The notes below the pieces were generated by a model. That model was not told the origin of the DNA, did no database searches, and saw only the letters and a program-made list of their open reading frames with translations. This document shows positions 1 to 6,889 of a stretch of DNA of 11,176 bases, one piece after another (the stretch's first letter is position 1; each line of letters starts with the position of its first letter). Both the position numbers and the translations under genes were made by a program. The DNA is from Pseudomonadota bacterium (lineage in GTDB: Bacteria > Pseudomonadota > Alphaproteobacteria > Sphingomonadales > Sphingomonadaceae), in NCBI GenBank assembly GCA_023427285.1, contig JAEZBH010000542.1:1-11176 (forward strand), written 5' to 3'.

Positions 1-948
1 GAGGTGGCCAACGCCAAGGCGCGCCTGAAGTGGATGGACAGGCAGGGCATCGACATTCAGCACGTCATTTGCCTCTCGGGTGTGACCTATCTGGCGTTCA
101 TCGAGGACGCAGGGTTGCGCCGCGAGACCGTGCGCGCTTGCAACGACTGGCTGGCGGACACCTGCCTTGAGGGCAACGGGCGGCTGCTGCCGGTGACGGC
201 GCTGGATTATTCGGATCTGGATTGGGCCATTGAGGAACTGGCGCGGATGCGCAAGCGCGGCAGCCGCATTGTGCTGGTGCCGGGCGCGCCGGTGGAGGGC
301 GTTTCAATTGTCCACCCCGGCTGGGACAAGTTCTGGAAGGCGGTGACGGACAACGGCATGGTGGCCATGCTGCACACCGGTTTCGAGCGGATGACGTTTG
401 ATCCGGGGTGGGCGAATATGCAGGCGGATGCGACGCTGCTGCGCCAGTTCGGCGGCAGCTTCCGTCATGTCACGCCCATGCTGGTGGTGAGCGCCATGAT
501 CCTGAGCGGCGTGTTCGAGCGGCACCCGACGCTCTCTCTTGTGCTGGCGGAGCTGGGCTGCGGCTGGTTGCCGTTTTTCCTGAATGACATTGACGACCGC
601 ATCTCGCCAACGGCGCAGCTGTTCCTTGGCCAGTGGAAATACCCGCTGAAGCCGAGCGAATATCTGGTGCGCAATGTGCGCGGAACGCCGCTGACGGGCG
701 GCAACGATTCCCCGATTGCGGAGATCATGCGCGCTCTGCCGGAGGACATGCTGGTGTTCTCGTCAGACTTTCCGCACTTCGAGGGGATCAACGATCCGGC
801 GGCCCATTATGAGGAGGTGTTCAAGACCCTCGGCCCGCGCCGCAAGCAGCTGTTCATGGGCGGGGCGATGGAGGCGCTGTACGAGCGGATGGGCGATCCG
901 CTGCGCAAGCCCCGCGTGCTGGCGGGCTGCGGGGGGCGTATCGGATAA
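1..948 (+). CDS. Amidohydrolase-2 family metal-dependent hydrolase, 5'-truncated by window edge
   Basis: The reading frame is open from base 1, so this is the C-terminal ~315 residues of a longer protein. The N-terminal HxH metal pair expected of the family would lie upstream of the window. Visible family marks are a conserved histidine in MLHTGFE (codon 373-375), a segment HPTLSLVLAELGCGWLPFFL typical of the beta-strand and loop before the last metal site, and the late SSDFPHFEG motif, whose Asp (codon 766-768) would be the metal-liganding aspartate. These fit the amidohydrolase_2 (ACMSD-like) TIM-barrel superfamily, whose members hydrolyse or decarboxylate small cyclic or aromatic acids. 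The substrate cannot be told from the sequence. The GTG at base 4 is not credible as the true start. It converges on the PEP-CTERM gene with a shared terminator between them. Family is fairly certain; specificity is unknown. Confidence 0.85.
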   Translation, partial: EVANAKARLKWMDRQGIDIQHVICLSGVTYLAFIEDAGLRRETVRACNDWLADTCLEGNGRLLPVTALDYSDLDWAIEELARMRKRGSRIVLVPGAPVEGVSIVHPGWDKFWKAVTDNGMVAMLHTGFERMTFDPGWANMQADATLLRQFGGSFRHVTPMLVVSAMILSGVFERHPTLSLVLAELGCGWLPFFLNDIDDRISPTAQLFLGQWKYPLKPSEYLVRNVRGTPLTGGNDSPIAEIMRALPEDMLVFSSDFPHFEGINDPAAHYEEVFKTLGPRRKQLFMGGAMEALYERMGDPLRKPRVLAGCGGRIG

Positions 949-951
949 AGG

Positions 952-997
952 GAAAAATCGGGGCAGAGAAAATCGGGCCAGAGAAAATCGGGGCAGG
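952..997. repeat. 15-bp tandem repeat, three copies
   Basis: Three head-to-tail units of GAAAATCGGGGCAGA follow the amidohydrolase stop codon. The first (952-967) has one extra A, the second (968-982) reads CGGGCCAGA, and the third (983-997) ends CAGG. The third copy is also the left arm of the terminator hairpin at 989-1020. The array therefore looks like slipped duplication of a terminator arm plus its flank. Confidence 0.8.
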
Positions 998-1028
998 CGG
1001 CGGAAGGCCATCCTGCCCCGGATTGTTT
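989..1028. terminator. Bidirectional intrinsic terminator between convergent genes
   Basis: CGGGGCAGG (989-997) pairs perfectly with CCTGCCCCG (1012-1020) over a 14-nt loop. On the plus strand a T-rich stretch GATTGTTTTA follows. On the minus strand the stem is followed by ATTTTCTC. It lies between the amidohydrolase (+) and PEP-CTERM (-) stop codons and can serve both. The upstream tandem copies offer alternative left arms. Confidence 0.7.
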
Positions 1029-2125
1029 TAGGCTGCCAGCTTCTTGGCGCTGAAGATCGTGCGGCGGCGGCTCAGCCCTGCGATGAAGAGCAGGCCAAGA
1101 CCGAGCAGGCCGACGGCGGTCGGTTCGTTGACCTCGACGAAGCCGCTGTCTGCCGGGATCCCCTCGGGACCCGGACGCAGTTGCGGCGGCGGGGCGAAGC
1201 TCAGAGCCGTTCCGACATAACCCGGCAGGTGGACCTGACCGTCCTGCGCGAAGCTGCCGGCCACCAGCGTGCCGTCGATCGGCGTGCGGTTGGTGACGTG
1301 CGCGCCCGGCGCCAGCACGGAGCCGAAGATCTGGGTGCCGAAGTTCAGGACTTCGGCTTCAAAGAAGTTCCAGATGATGTGCTGGCTGGCGAACAGGTTG
1401 CTCGCAAGGCCGCCGGTTTGCCAGTTGGCGTTGATGTCGAGGTTGGTGCCCGCCACGTTGATGATGATGGTGTCGAGGCTCGACAGACCGTCGCCAAACA
1501 GGCCGTAGCTGTTGACGCTGGAGAAGAAGTCAGCCGCCAGATTGACGATGCCGATGCCATCGTTGTTCTGATCGGCAACGGTGATGCGGAAATTGTTGCG
1601 ATCGCGAATGTCAGCGCCGCTGTAGCTGGTCTCGGCGGCGCGGCTTGCCAGATCGGCGGACAGGCCGAAGAAATCGGCGCGGTCGAGCACGGCCACGGCA
1701 TTGGCATCATTGGTCTGAACGGTGCGGCCCTGGGTGTTGCCGGTCAGGCGAACCGTGCCGGGGGTGCTGCCGCCGATGTAGGCGCTGCCGCTGTCCTGCA
1801 CCTCGATGGAGCCGGAGACGGAGCCGCCGATGCGCACATCGCTGTTTTTCACCTTGATGTTCTGACCGGTCACGTTGCCGGTGACGGTCAGGCCCGAGCC
1901 GCCGGAATAGCTGGTGAAATTAGAACCCACCATGTTGCCGTTGCTCAGGTTGCCATCAACGTAGATGCCACCCTGAATGTCGTGATTCAGGCGGAAATCG
2001 TCGAACACGATCAGGTTGTAGTCCCGCATCGCCTCAAGGGCATCAACAGGGCCAGCAACGGCGGTGTTTCCAAGGGAGACGCATGCCAGCGCGGCGCTGG
2101 CCAGAACGCAATGACGGAAACTCAT
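1028..2125 (-). CDS. Exported choice-of-anchor A family protein with PEP-CTERM-type sorting tail
   Basis: This is a 365-residue protein. I chose the ATG at 2125 because it begins a clean Sec signal peptide (short basic n-region, hydrophobic stretch, AVA|G near residue 24); the open frame extends much further upstream but is not protein-like. The body has the hallmarks of the choice-of-anchor A domain: DYNLIVFDDF near the start, repeated 'GGxVxG/VTGNVTG' beta-strand segments, and late LNFGTQIFGSVLAPGAHVT and DGTLVAGSF. The C-terminus is a sorting signal: VNEPTAVGLLGLGLLFIAGL then RRR at 353-355, followed by an unusual 10-residue basic tail. The usual P-E-P box is N-E-P (333-335). In the known system exosortase (EpsH/XrtA) recognises this tail and processes it during export linked to exopolysaccharide. 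No exosortase is in the window. It is likely a cell-surface or matrix protein; its ligand is unknown. No good Shine-Dalgarno is visible. Confidence 0.85.
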   Translation of the reverse strand: MSFRHCVLASAALACVSLGNTAVAGPVDALEAMRDYNLIVFDDFRLNHDIQGGIYVDGNLSNGNMVGSNFTSYSGGSGLTVTGNVTGQNIKVKNSDVRIGGSVSGSIEVQDSGSAYIGGSTPGTVRLTGNTQGRTVQTNDANAVAVLDRADFFGLSADLASRAAETSYSGADIRDRNNFRITVADQNNDGIGIVNLAADFFSSVNSYGLFGDGLSSLDTIIINVAGTNLDINANWQTGGLASNLFASQHIIWNFFEAEVLNFGTQIFGSVLAPGAHVTNRTPIDGTLVAGSFAQDGQVHLPGYVGTALSFAPPPQLRPGPEGIPADSGFVEVNEPTAVGLLGLGLLFIAGLSRRRTIFSAKKLAA

Positions 2126-2172
2126 CGAGACGATACTCAACAACTGCGAAAGCGACTCTGCTTCCACGTCAA

Positions 2173-2201
2173 TTAATATCGCTTTAACCACCCTTGCACA
2201 A
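2173..2201 (-). promoter_or_regulatory. Possible sigma-70 promoter for the PEP-CTERM gene
   Basis: On the minus strand TTGTGC (2201-2196) and TATTAA (2178-2173) are separated by 17 bp. This would give a leader of about 40 nt before the ATG at 2125. Matches to consensus are only 3/6 and 4/6. A nearby direct repeat TACTG...TACTG (12-bp period, about 2224-2240) could bind a regulator. I saw no sigma-54 GG-N10-GC element here. Confidence 0.3.
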
Positions 2202-2267
2202 AGCCTGAGAGCGCAGTTTGTCCGTACTGTAATCAATACTGGAAGACTGCGCCTGAAAGGCCTCAGT

Positions 2268-3293
2268 TCACACCTCTTCGGGCAGCAGTTCCGTATCGAC
2301 CGTTGCCTGCATGGCGGCGGCATAGCGGGCACCTTGCACCGCACCGGGGCGGAAGATGTCGTCAACGGCGGCAATGTCTGCGGGCGTGAGCGAGACGGCT
2401 GCCGCGCCCAGATCGTCTTCCAGATGGGCGATGCTGCGCGTGCCGGGAATGGGGACGATATTGTCTCCCTGCGCCAGAATCCACGCCATGGCCAGTTGCG
2501 CCGGGGTGCAGCCGACGGCGGCGGCAACGGCGGCGAAGCGCTCGTAAAGCTTCAGGTTGTGAGACAGCTGCGGCTCGACGAGCCGGGGCATGGTCTCACG
2601 AATGTCGCCGGGCACATAGTCGGCGGATTTGATCGCACCGGCCAGAAAGCCGCGCCCAACCGGGGAGAAGGCGACAAAGCCGATGCCAAGCGCGCGACAG
2701 GCGTCAAGCACGGCCACCTCCGGGTTGCGCACCCAGGGCGAATATTCGCTCTGGATGGCGGCGATGGGGTGAACGGCATGGGCGCGCCGGATGGTTGCGG
2801 CTGACATTTCGCTGAGGCCGATGTGGCCGATCTTGCCCGCTTCCACGGCGCGGGAGAGTTCGCCGACGGAGTCTTCAACCGGCACGTTGGGGTCGAGCCG
2901 GTGCATGTAGTAGAGGTCGATATGGTCGGTGCCCAGACGCGCGAGCGCTTCATCGAGCGTGCGGCGGATGGTCTCCGGGCGGCCATCGAGAATGCGCTTG
3001 CCGCTGCCGTCCGGGGCCATGCCCAGCACGCACTTGCTGGCCAGCACGAAGTCCTGACGCCGGTGCATGATGGCCGAGCCGAGCAGCTTCTCGTTCTCGC
3101 CATTGCCGTAAATGGCGGCGGTATCGAAGAAGGTGACGCCCAGATCCAGCGCCCGGTGCAGCAGCCTTGTGGCCTCAGCCGTGGTGGGGGGCACGCCATA
3201 GGCGTGATTGAGGTTCATGCAGCCAAGGCCGATGGCTGAAACCGCAAGCGGTCCAAGCTGCCGGGTCGGAAGCGTGCTGCTGGCAATGGTCAT
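2268..3293 (-). CDS. Aldo/keto reductase (NAD(P)H-dependent oxidoreductase)
   Basis: This is a 341-residue protein, normal for the soluble (alpha/beta)8-barrel aldo/keto reductases. The family tetrad is intact: Asp57 in FFDTA, Tyr62 in IYGNGENE, Lys87 in VLASKC and His131 in DLYYMHRLD. LGLGCMN-like (IGLGCMNLNH) and the late VPIPGTRSIAHLEDDLGAA, which binds the cofactor phosphate, resemble the AKR13/YhdN-like 'general stress' aldo-keto reductases. Those reduce aldehydes and ketones in the cytosol; the substrate is not predictable here. The start at 3293 is supported by GGAGG about 9 nt upstream. It is divergent from the YceI lipoprotein. The PEP-CTERM gene lies 142 bp downstream on the same strand, too far to claim an operon. 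No strong terminator was found between them. Confidence 0.93.
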   Translation of the reverse strand: MTIASSTLPTRQLGPLAVSAIGLGCMNLNHAYGVPPTTAEATRLLHRALDLGVTFFDTAAIYGNGENEKLLGSAIMHRRQDFVLASKCVLGMAPDGSGKRILDGRPETIRRTLDEALARLGTDHIDLYYMHRLDPNVPVEDSVGELSRAVEAGKIGHIGLSEMSAATIRRAHAVHPIAAIQSEYSPWVRNPEVAVLDACRALGIGFVAFSPVGRGFLAGAIKSADYVPGDIRETMPRLVEPQLSHNLKLYERFAAVAAAVGCTPAQLAMAWILAQGDNIVPIPGTRSIAHLEDDLGAAAVSLTPADIAAVDDIFRPGAVQGARYAAAMQATVDTELLPEEV

Positions 3294-3345
3294 TTCTCAA
3301 TCCCTCCCACTTTTGATTCTGGCTGCCCTCATAACACGCGAGGGG

Positions 3346-3374
3346 TTGAGCGGCAGCGTTTTCGGCCCAATAAA
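3346..3374 (+). promoter_or_regulatory. Candidate sigma-70 promoter for yceI-like gene
   Basis: TTGAGC (3346-3351) and AATAAA (3369-3374) are separated by exactly 17 bp, each 4/6 to consensus. Transcription would begin near 3381, giving a leader of about 57 nt. That leader would contain the small palindrome CGGAT-TC-ATCCG (3387-3398). Confidence 0.4.
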
Positions 3375-3437
3375 TGCGGGGGGAGACGGATTCATCCGAT
3401 CCGGTCCGGTATGCGAACTGAGCCTGAAGGGGGAAAC

Positions 3438-4160
3438 ATGACGGCAAGATTGCTTCTGATCGGCGGCGCGTGCGCGCTGCTGGCAGCCTGCGGACAACAG
3501 GCAAACGATACGGGGTCTTCTGGAGAGGGTGCGACCAGCACGGCTGTTGTGGGCGAGGTTGCGCCGCCCGAGCAGGTGAACCTTGAGGTGCCCGCAGGGG
3601 TTTACAAGCTGGACCCGACCCACTCGCTGCTGCAATGGTCGGTCTCGCACTTAGGGTTGTCGAACTACACGGCCAAGTTCACCAAATACGATGCAACCGT
3701 CACGCTCGACCCGGCCAATCTGGAAAATTCAAAAATCGAGCTGACCATTGATCCGACGTCCGTGCGCACCGATTATCCGGGCGATTATGTGGGCACCCAC
3801 AAGGGCACGCCCTACAAGAGCTGGGATGAGAATCTGGGGCTGGACGAGAAGTTCCTGAACGGCAAGAAATTCCCGCAAGTCACCTTCACCTCGACCAAGA
3901 TCGAGCGCGTTGGCCCCAACCTTGCCAAGGTGACGGGCGACCTGAATTTCCTCGGGCAGACAAAGCCGGTCAGCATGAACGTGAGCATTGTCGGCCAGTC
4001 CGCCAGCCACCCGATGTTCGGCACGCCGGCCATCGGCTTCCGTGCGGAAGGCGCTTTCAACCGCTCTGACTTCGGCATGGAGAAAAGCCCGATCGGCGAT
4101 GAAGTCAAAGTGGTGTTCGACGGCGAATTCCACCCGGCCCCGGCTGAGGGCGCTCAGTAG
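3438..4160 (+). CDS. YceI-domain lipoprotein
   Basis: This is a 240-residue protein. I chose the ATG at 3438 (not an upstream in-frame ATG at 3411) because AAGGGGGA lies just before it and because it gives a perfect lipoprotein signal peptide with lipobox L-A-A-C, lipidated Cys18. A low-complexity linker leads to a YceI domain from about residue 55 to the end. Typical segments are YKLDPTHSLLQWSVSHLG, KFPQVTFTSTKIE, GDLNFLGQTKPV and FNRSDFGMEK. YceI proteins are lipocalin-like barrels that in known cases bind isoprenoid chains. Most family members are soluble periplasmic proteins, so membrane anchoring is a variation. The ligand here is unknown. It stands alone, divergent from the aldo/keto reductase, and is followed by a dense cluster of hairpins. 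Confidence 0.93.
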   Translation: MTARLLLIGGACALLAACGQQANDTGSSGEGATSTAVVGEVAPPEQVNLEVPAGVYKLDPTHSLLQWSVSHLGLSNYTAKFTKYDATVTLDPANLENSKIELTIDPTSVRTDYPGDYVGTHKGTPYKSWDENLGLDEKFLNGKKFPQVTFTSTKIERVGPNLAKVTGDLNFLGQTKPVSMNVSIVGQSASHPMFGTPAIGFRAEGAFNRSDFGMEKSPIGDEVKVVFDGEFHPAPAEGAQ

Positions 4161-4168
4161 GGCGTTTG

Positions 4169-4182
4169 GGAAAATCTTTTCC
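4169..4182. other. A/T-rich palindrome downstream of yceI-like gene
   Basis: GGAAAA-TC-TTTTCC is a perfect inverted repeat starting 9 bp after the yceI-like stop codon and abutting repeat copy A. Loop length of 2 nt is poor for a hairpin; it may be a protein site or part of a compound terminator. Confidence 0.5.
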
Positions 4183-4318
4183 GCAAAGGGGGTCTGTAAC
4201 CCCCTTTGCAATCCCCCTTTAGTTTTTAAAGGGGCGCGCCTGTTCATCAAATGCGCGGCCCGAAAAGGAACGGGGTGCAGGGGGCGAAGGCATTGCCTGA
4301 GCGTCCCCTGCAAAGAAT
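4183..4318 (+). repeat. Structured intergenic repeat, copy A (three hairpins)
   Basis: It contains three inverted repeats. GCAAAGGGGG/CCCCCTTTGC is a perfect 10-bp stem with 7-nt loop (4183-4209). CCCCTTTA/TAAAGGGG has a 5-nt loop (4214-4234). GCAGGGG/CCCCTGC spans 4277-4311 with an inner AGGC-ATT-GCCT. It carries the core GCGCGGCCCGA (4253-4263) and the end box CAAAGAAT (4311-4318). The same order of elements recurs at 7777-7897, so this is a diverged dispersed repeat rather than a gene-specific terminator. It lies between the convergent ends of the yceI-like gene and dadA, and the first hairpins probably also stop transcription from either side. Confidence 0.75.
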
Positions 4319-4339
4319 AAAAACACCTTCCCCAAAAAC

Positions 4340-5596
4340 TCACGCCGCGTAGCGGGACATGCCGAGGTCGCGGATTTCGATGTCCGGTTCGGTTGCGGAG
4401 ATGGCATCGGCAAGCACGCGGCCGGAGCCGCAGGCCATGGTCCAGCCGAGCGTGCCGTGTCCGGTGTTGAGGAACAGGTTGGGGATGGGCGTTGCGCCGA
4501 CGATGGGGGTGCCGTCCGGCGTCATGGGGCGCAAGCCGGACCAGTAGGCCCCGGCGGCGATATCGCCCGCGCCGGGGAACAGGCCGGTCAGCGACATCTC
4601 CAGCGTGCGGCGGCGGCGCTCGGGCAGGTCATGGGTGAAGCCGGAGATTTCCGCCATGCCGCCGACGCGGATGCGATCACCCAGGCGGGTGATGGCGATT
4701 TTGAAGCTCTCGTCAAGCAAGGTGGATTGGGGCGCTTTGTCCGCGTTCTTGATGGGCACGGTGATGGAGTAGCCCTTCACCGGATAGACCGGAAGGCGCA
4801 GGCCGAGCGGGGCCACCGTCTGCGGGGAATAGCTGCCGAGCGCGACGACATAGGCGTCAGCCACCACGTCGCCCTTGCTCGTTTGCACCTTGGTGATGCG
4901 CCCGCCGCCCCTCTGGATGTTCAAAATGTCGGTGTCGTACTGGAAGGCGACGCCGCCCGCTTCGGCCATTTCAGCCAGCGCGTTGGTGAACTTGAAGCAG
5001 TCGCCGGTCTCGTCGTTGGGCAGGCGCAGCCCGCCCACGAACGGATCGCTGGAGAAGGCAAGGCCCGGCTCATGGGCGATGCACCCGGCGCGGTCCAGCA
5101 CCTCGAACGGCACGCCGCCCGCGCGCAGGACTTCGATGTCCTTGCCGATGGTGTCCATCTGCGCCTGCGTGCGGAACAGTTGCAGGGTGCCGCGGGAGCG
5201 CTCGTCGTAAGCGATGCCGGTGTCCTGTCGCAGTTGCATGAGCTGATCGCGGCTGTATTCGGCAAGGCGCACCATGCGGGCCTTGTTCAGCGCATAGCGG
5301 GCTGACGTGCAGTTGCGCAGCATGGCAAAGAGCCACGTGTACATGGCGGGGTCGGCATTCGGGCGAATGATGAGGGGCGCGTGCTCCATCATCAGCCACT
5401 TGAGGGCCTTCAGCGGCACGTCAGGCCCGGCCCAGGGCGAGGAATAGCCGGGGGAGATCTGGCCCGCGTTGGCGAAGCTGGTCTCGTTGGCGGGGCGGGG
5501 CTGGCGGTCGATGACGGTGACGGTGTGGCCCGCCTTCATCAGATACCAGGCGGAGGCGACGCCGATGACACCACTGCCGAGGACTGCAACATGCAT
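4340..5596 (-). CDS. dadA: D-amino acid dehydrogenase (small subunit type)
   Basis: This is a 418-residue flavoprotein of the DAO/DadA family, close to the ~430 residues of known DadA. It oxidises D-alanine and other D-amino acids to the 2-oxo acid plus ammonia, passing electrons to the membrane respiratory chain. The N-terminus begins with the FAD-binding beta-alpha-beta motif VLGSGVIG (GxGxxG at residues 7-12) and has an acidic strand end VTVID. The C-terminus carries the highly conserved DadA stretch [14 protein letters not shown] followed by [21 protein letters not shown] chose the ATG at 5596 because AAAGGGA lies 8 nt upstream and the Rossmann motif starts immediately; the longer open frame would overlap the upstream gene. 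It follows the racemase gene by 25 bp, so the two are very likely co-transcribed for alanine catabolism. Confidence 0.95.
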   Translation of the reverse strand: MHVAVLGSGVIGVASAWYLMKAGHTVTVIDRQPRPANETSFANAGQISPGYSSPWAGPDVPLKALKWLMMEHAPLIIRPNADPAMYTWLFAMLRNCTSARYALNKARMVRLAEYSRDQLMQLRQDTGIAYDERSRGTLQLFRTQAQMDTIGKDIEVLRAGGVPFEVLDRAGCIAHEPGLAFSSDPFVGGLRLPNDETGDCFKFTNALAEMAEAGGVAFQYDTDILNIQRGGGRITKVQTSKGDVVADAYVVALGSYSPQTVAPLGLRLPVYPVKGYSITVPIKNADKAPQSTLLDESFKIAITRLGDRIRVGGMAEISGFTHDLPERRRRTLEMSLTGLFPGAGDIAAGAYWSGLRPMTPDGTPIVGATPIPNLFLNTGHGTLGWTMACGSGRVLADAISATEPDIEIRDLGMSRYAA

Positions 5597-5621
5597 GGGA
5601 TTGGTCCCTTTGACCTGATGA

Positions 5622-6737
5622 TTATGCTTCGATCCATTCCCGGGCATAGCGGTGCCCGAGGCTGGTGAGGATTTCGTAAGGGATGGTGCCCGCATCTTCC
5701 GCCACGGCTTCCAGCGGCTGGTTGGGGCCGATCAGCTCAACGACGTCTCCGGCCTTGAGCACACCCTCCGGCAGGGCGGTGATGTCGAGGCAGATGCTGT
5801 CCATCGAGACGCGGCCCGCAATCGGCAGGCGCACGCCGTTGAAGTAAGCCGCACCGCGATTGCTGAGGGCGCGCAGCCAGCCGTCTGCATAGCCGACGCC
5901 GATGGTGGCGATGCGGGCGGGCTGGTCCGGCGTGTAGGTCAGGCCATAGCCGACGCCGCACCCGGCGGGGATGGTGCGCACCTGAATGACGCGGGCGTCC
6001 AGCCGCACGACGGGGCGGATGGGCGAGGGTTGGCCGGGATGGGGCGCAACGCCGTAAAGGGACACCCCCGGTCGCACGAGATCCTGACGGAAGGCAGGGA
6101 GGGGGAGGAAAGACCCGCCAGAATTGGCGAGCGACCGGGGGGCGGGGGGCAAGCGGTTGGCCAGCGCCCCGAACCGGGCGAGCTGGAGCCGATTAGCGGG
6201 GTGCTCCGGCTCATCAGCGCAAGCGAGGTGGCTCATGACCAGAACAAGGCTCAGGTCATGGCGGAAATCAATTTCGGCGAGCAGAGCGTCGATGTCGTCT
6301 TCGCTGAGGCCAAGGCGGGACATGCCGCTGTCCACCTGCACGGCGGCCTCAAGCGGCCGGCCCACGGTCTTGCCAAGCGCAACCCAGGCGCGCACCTGCT
6401 CGGGGGAGTTGAGAACGGGAATGGCGCGCGCTTCCATGCACGCGGCCTCGGCCCCCGGATAAACGCCGTTCAGGATGAACAGGCGGGCGTCTTCGGGCAG
6501 CAGCGGGCGCAATTGCTCGGCCTCGCTCAGGTGCGCGACGAAGAAATCGCGGCAGCCTGCCTTGCCGAGGGCGGGGGCAACGCGATCAGCGCCCAGACCG
6601 TAGGCGTCGGCCTTCACCACGGCAGCGGCACGGGCCGGGGAAACCGCCTCCGCAATGACGCGGTAATTGGCGCACAGGGCTTCCAGATCGATCTGAAGGC
6701 GCGCACCCGCGCCACCTGTCCATGAAGTTTGCGTCAT
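5622..6737 (-). CDS. dadX: Alanine racemase (catabolic DadX-like by context)
   Basis: This is a 371-residue PLP enzyme of fold III, of typical family length. It interconverts L- and D-alanine. Lys42 in [11 protein letters not shown] is the PLP-binding and catalytic lysine. Tyr264 in CGVGYGLTY is the second catalytic base. Other marks are [30 protein letters not shown] and RVSMDS with Met312. It is first in the minus-strand operon, with dadA 25 bp downstream and an Lrp/AsnC regulator divergent upstream; this arrangement argues for the catabolic paralogue supplying D-alanine to DadA. If the genome has no second racemase it would also be the cell-wall Alr, which cannot be judged here. The ribosome site before 6737 is weak (AGG close, GAGG further off). 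Confidence 0.92.
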   Translation of the reverse strand: MTQTSWTGGAGARLQIDLEALCANYRVIAEAVSPARAAAVVKADAYGLGADRVAPALGKAGCRDFFVAHLSEAEQLRPLLPEDARLFILNGVYPGAEAACMEARAIPVLNSPEQVRAWVALGKTVGRPLEAAVQVDSGMSRLGLSEDDIDALLAEIDFRHDLSLVLVMSHLACADEPEHPANRLQLARFGALANRLPPAPRSLANSGGSFLPLPAFRQDLVRPGVSLYGVAPHPGQPSPIRPVVRLDARVIQVRTIPAGCGVGYGLTYTPDQPARIATIGVGYADGWLRALSNRGAAYFNGVRLPIAGRVSMDSICLDITALPEGVLKAGDVVELIGPNQPLEAVAEDAGTIPYEILTSLGHRYAREWIEA

Positions 6738-6760
6738 TGGCCTGATACAACCTCGGGGCG

Positions 6761-6786
6761 CGATCCAATCTTGGCCCTATGGATCG
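6761..6786. promoter_or_regulatory. Inverted repeat in alr/dadR divergent region
   Basis: CGATCCA (6761-6767) and TGGATCG (6780-6786) form a perfect 7-bp inverted repeat with a 12-bp spacer, about 24 bp upstream of the racemase ATG. It may be an operator or a hairpin in the racemase leader RNA. Confidence 0.45.
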
Positions 6787-6801
6787 AGAATAATCGAGAA
6801 T
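6783..6801. promoter_or_regulatory. Direct repeat ATCGAGAAT x2, candidate operator
   Basis: ATCGAGAAT occurs at 6783-6791 and 6793-6801, exactly 10 bp (about one helical turn) apart. The repeats overlap the edge of the neighbouring inverted repeat and lie just upstream of the candidate regulator promoter. Same-face half-sites are plausible for an Lrp-type octamer that wraps DNA, but no binding data are implied. Confidence 0.4.
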
Positions 6802-6804
6802 CGT

Positions 6805-6835
6805 TTGAATAAACTGCCAATCGGCGCAATAAAAT
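6805..6835 (+). promoter_or_regulatory. Candidate sigma-70 promoter of the Lrp/AsnC regulator gene
   Basis: TTGAAT (6805-6810) is followed after 17 bp by AATAAA (6828-6833) or after 19 bp by TAAAAT (6830-6835, 5/6 to consensus). Transcription would begin near 6841, giving a leader of about 50 nt that contains the palindrome at 6855-6869. The shape matches the candidate yceI promoter (TTGA-N17-AATAAA). Confidence 0.45.
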
Positions 6836-6854
6836 TCAGTCATGACCGATTTCA

Positions 6855-6869
6855 TCGCAGATTCTGCGA
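6855..6869. promoter_or_regulatory. 15-bp palindrome, candidate Lrp-family operator
   Basis: TCGCAG-ATT-CTGCGA is a perfect hyphenated palindrome 20 bp before the regulator's ATG. Its inner CAG-ATT-CTG resembles the 15-bp symmetric sites with an ATT centre described for Lrp-family proteins. Lying downstream of the proposed start of transcription, it would suit negative autoregulation. A second short inverted repeat, AGTTC-AATG-GAACT (6884-6897), spans the start codon. Confidence 0.5.
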
Positions 6870-6889
6870 CAACACTGGAATAAAGTTCA

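Noticed and set aside
716..2176. Open plus-strand frame of 486 codons across the amidohydrolase and antisense to the PEP-CTERM gene
   Set aside because: It overlaps two genes with clear family motifs, has Arg/Ala/Gly/Val-biased low-complexity composition, and is a common artefact of GC-rich codon use on the opposite strand.
2126..2527. Upstream extension of the PEP-CTERM open frame by 134 codons
   Set aside because: It overlaps the aldo/keto reductase gene and would bury the signal peptide. The ATG at 2125 directly precedes a good Sec signal.
4183..4318. G-run/C-run hairpins as a CRISPR array or attachment site
   Set aside because: There are no regularly spaced repeats with unique spacers, no integrase or cas gene, and the two copies are 3.5 kb apart with imperfect sequence.
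4457..5305. Plus-strand frame of 282 codons antisense to dadA
   Set aside because: Shadow of dadA; no family features and no start signal.
5652..6725. Plus-strand frame of 357 codons antisense to nearly all of the racemase gene
   Set aside because: The racemase has intact catalytic residues along its length. The antisense translation is Gly/Ala/Asp-rich with no recognisable motif or ribosome site.
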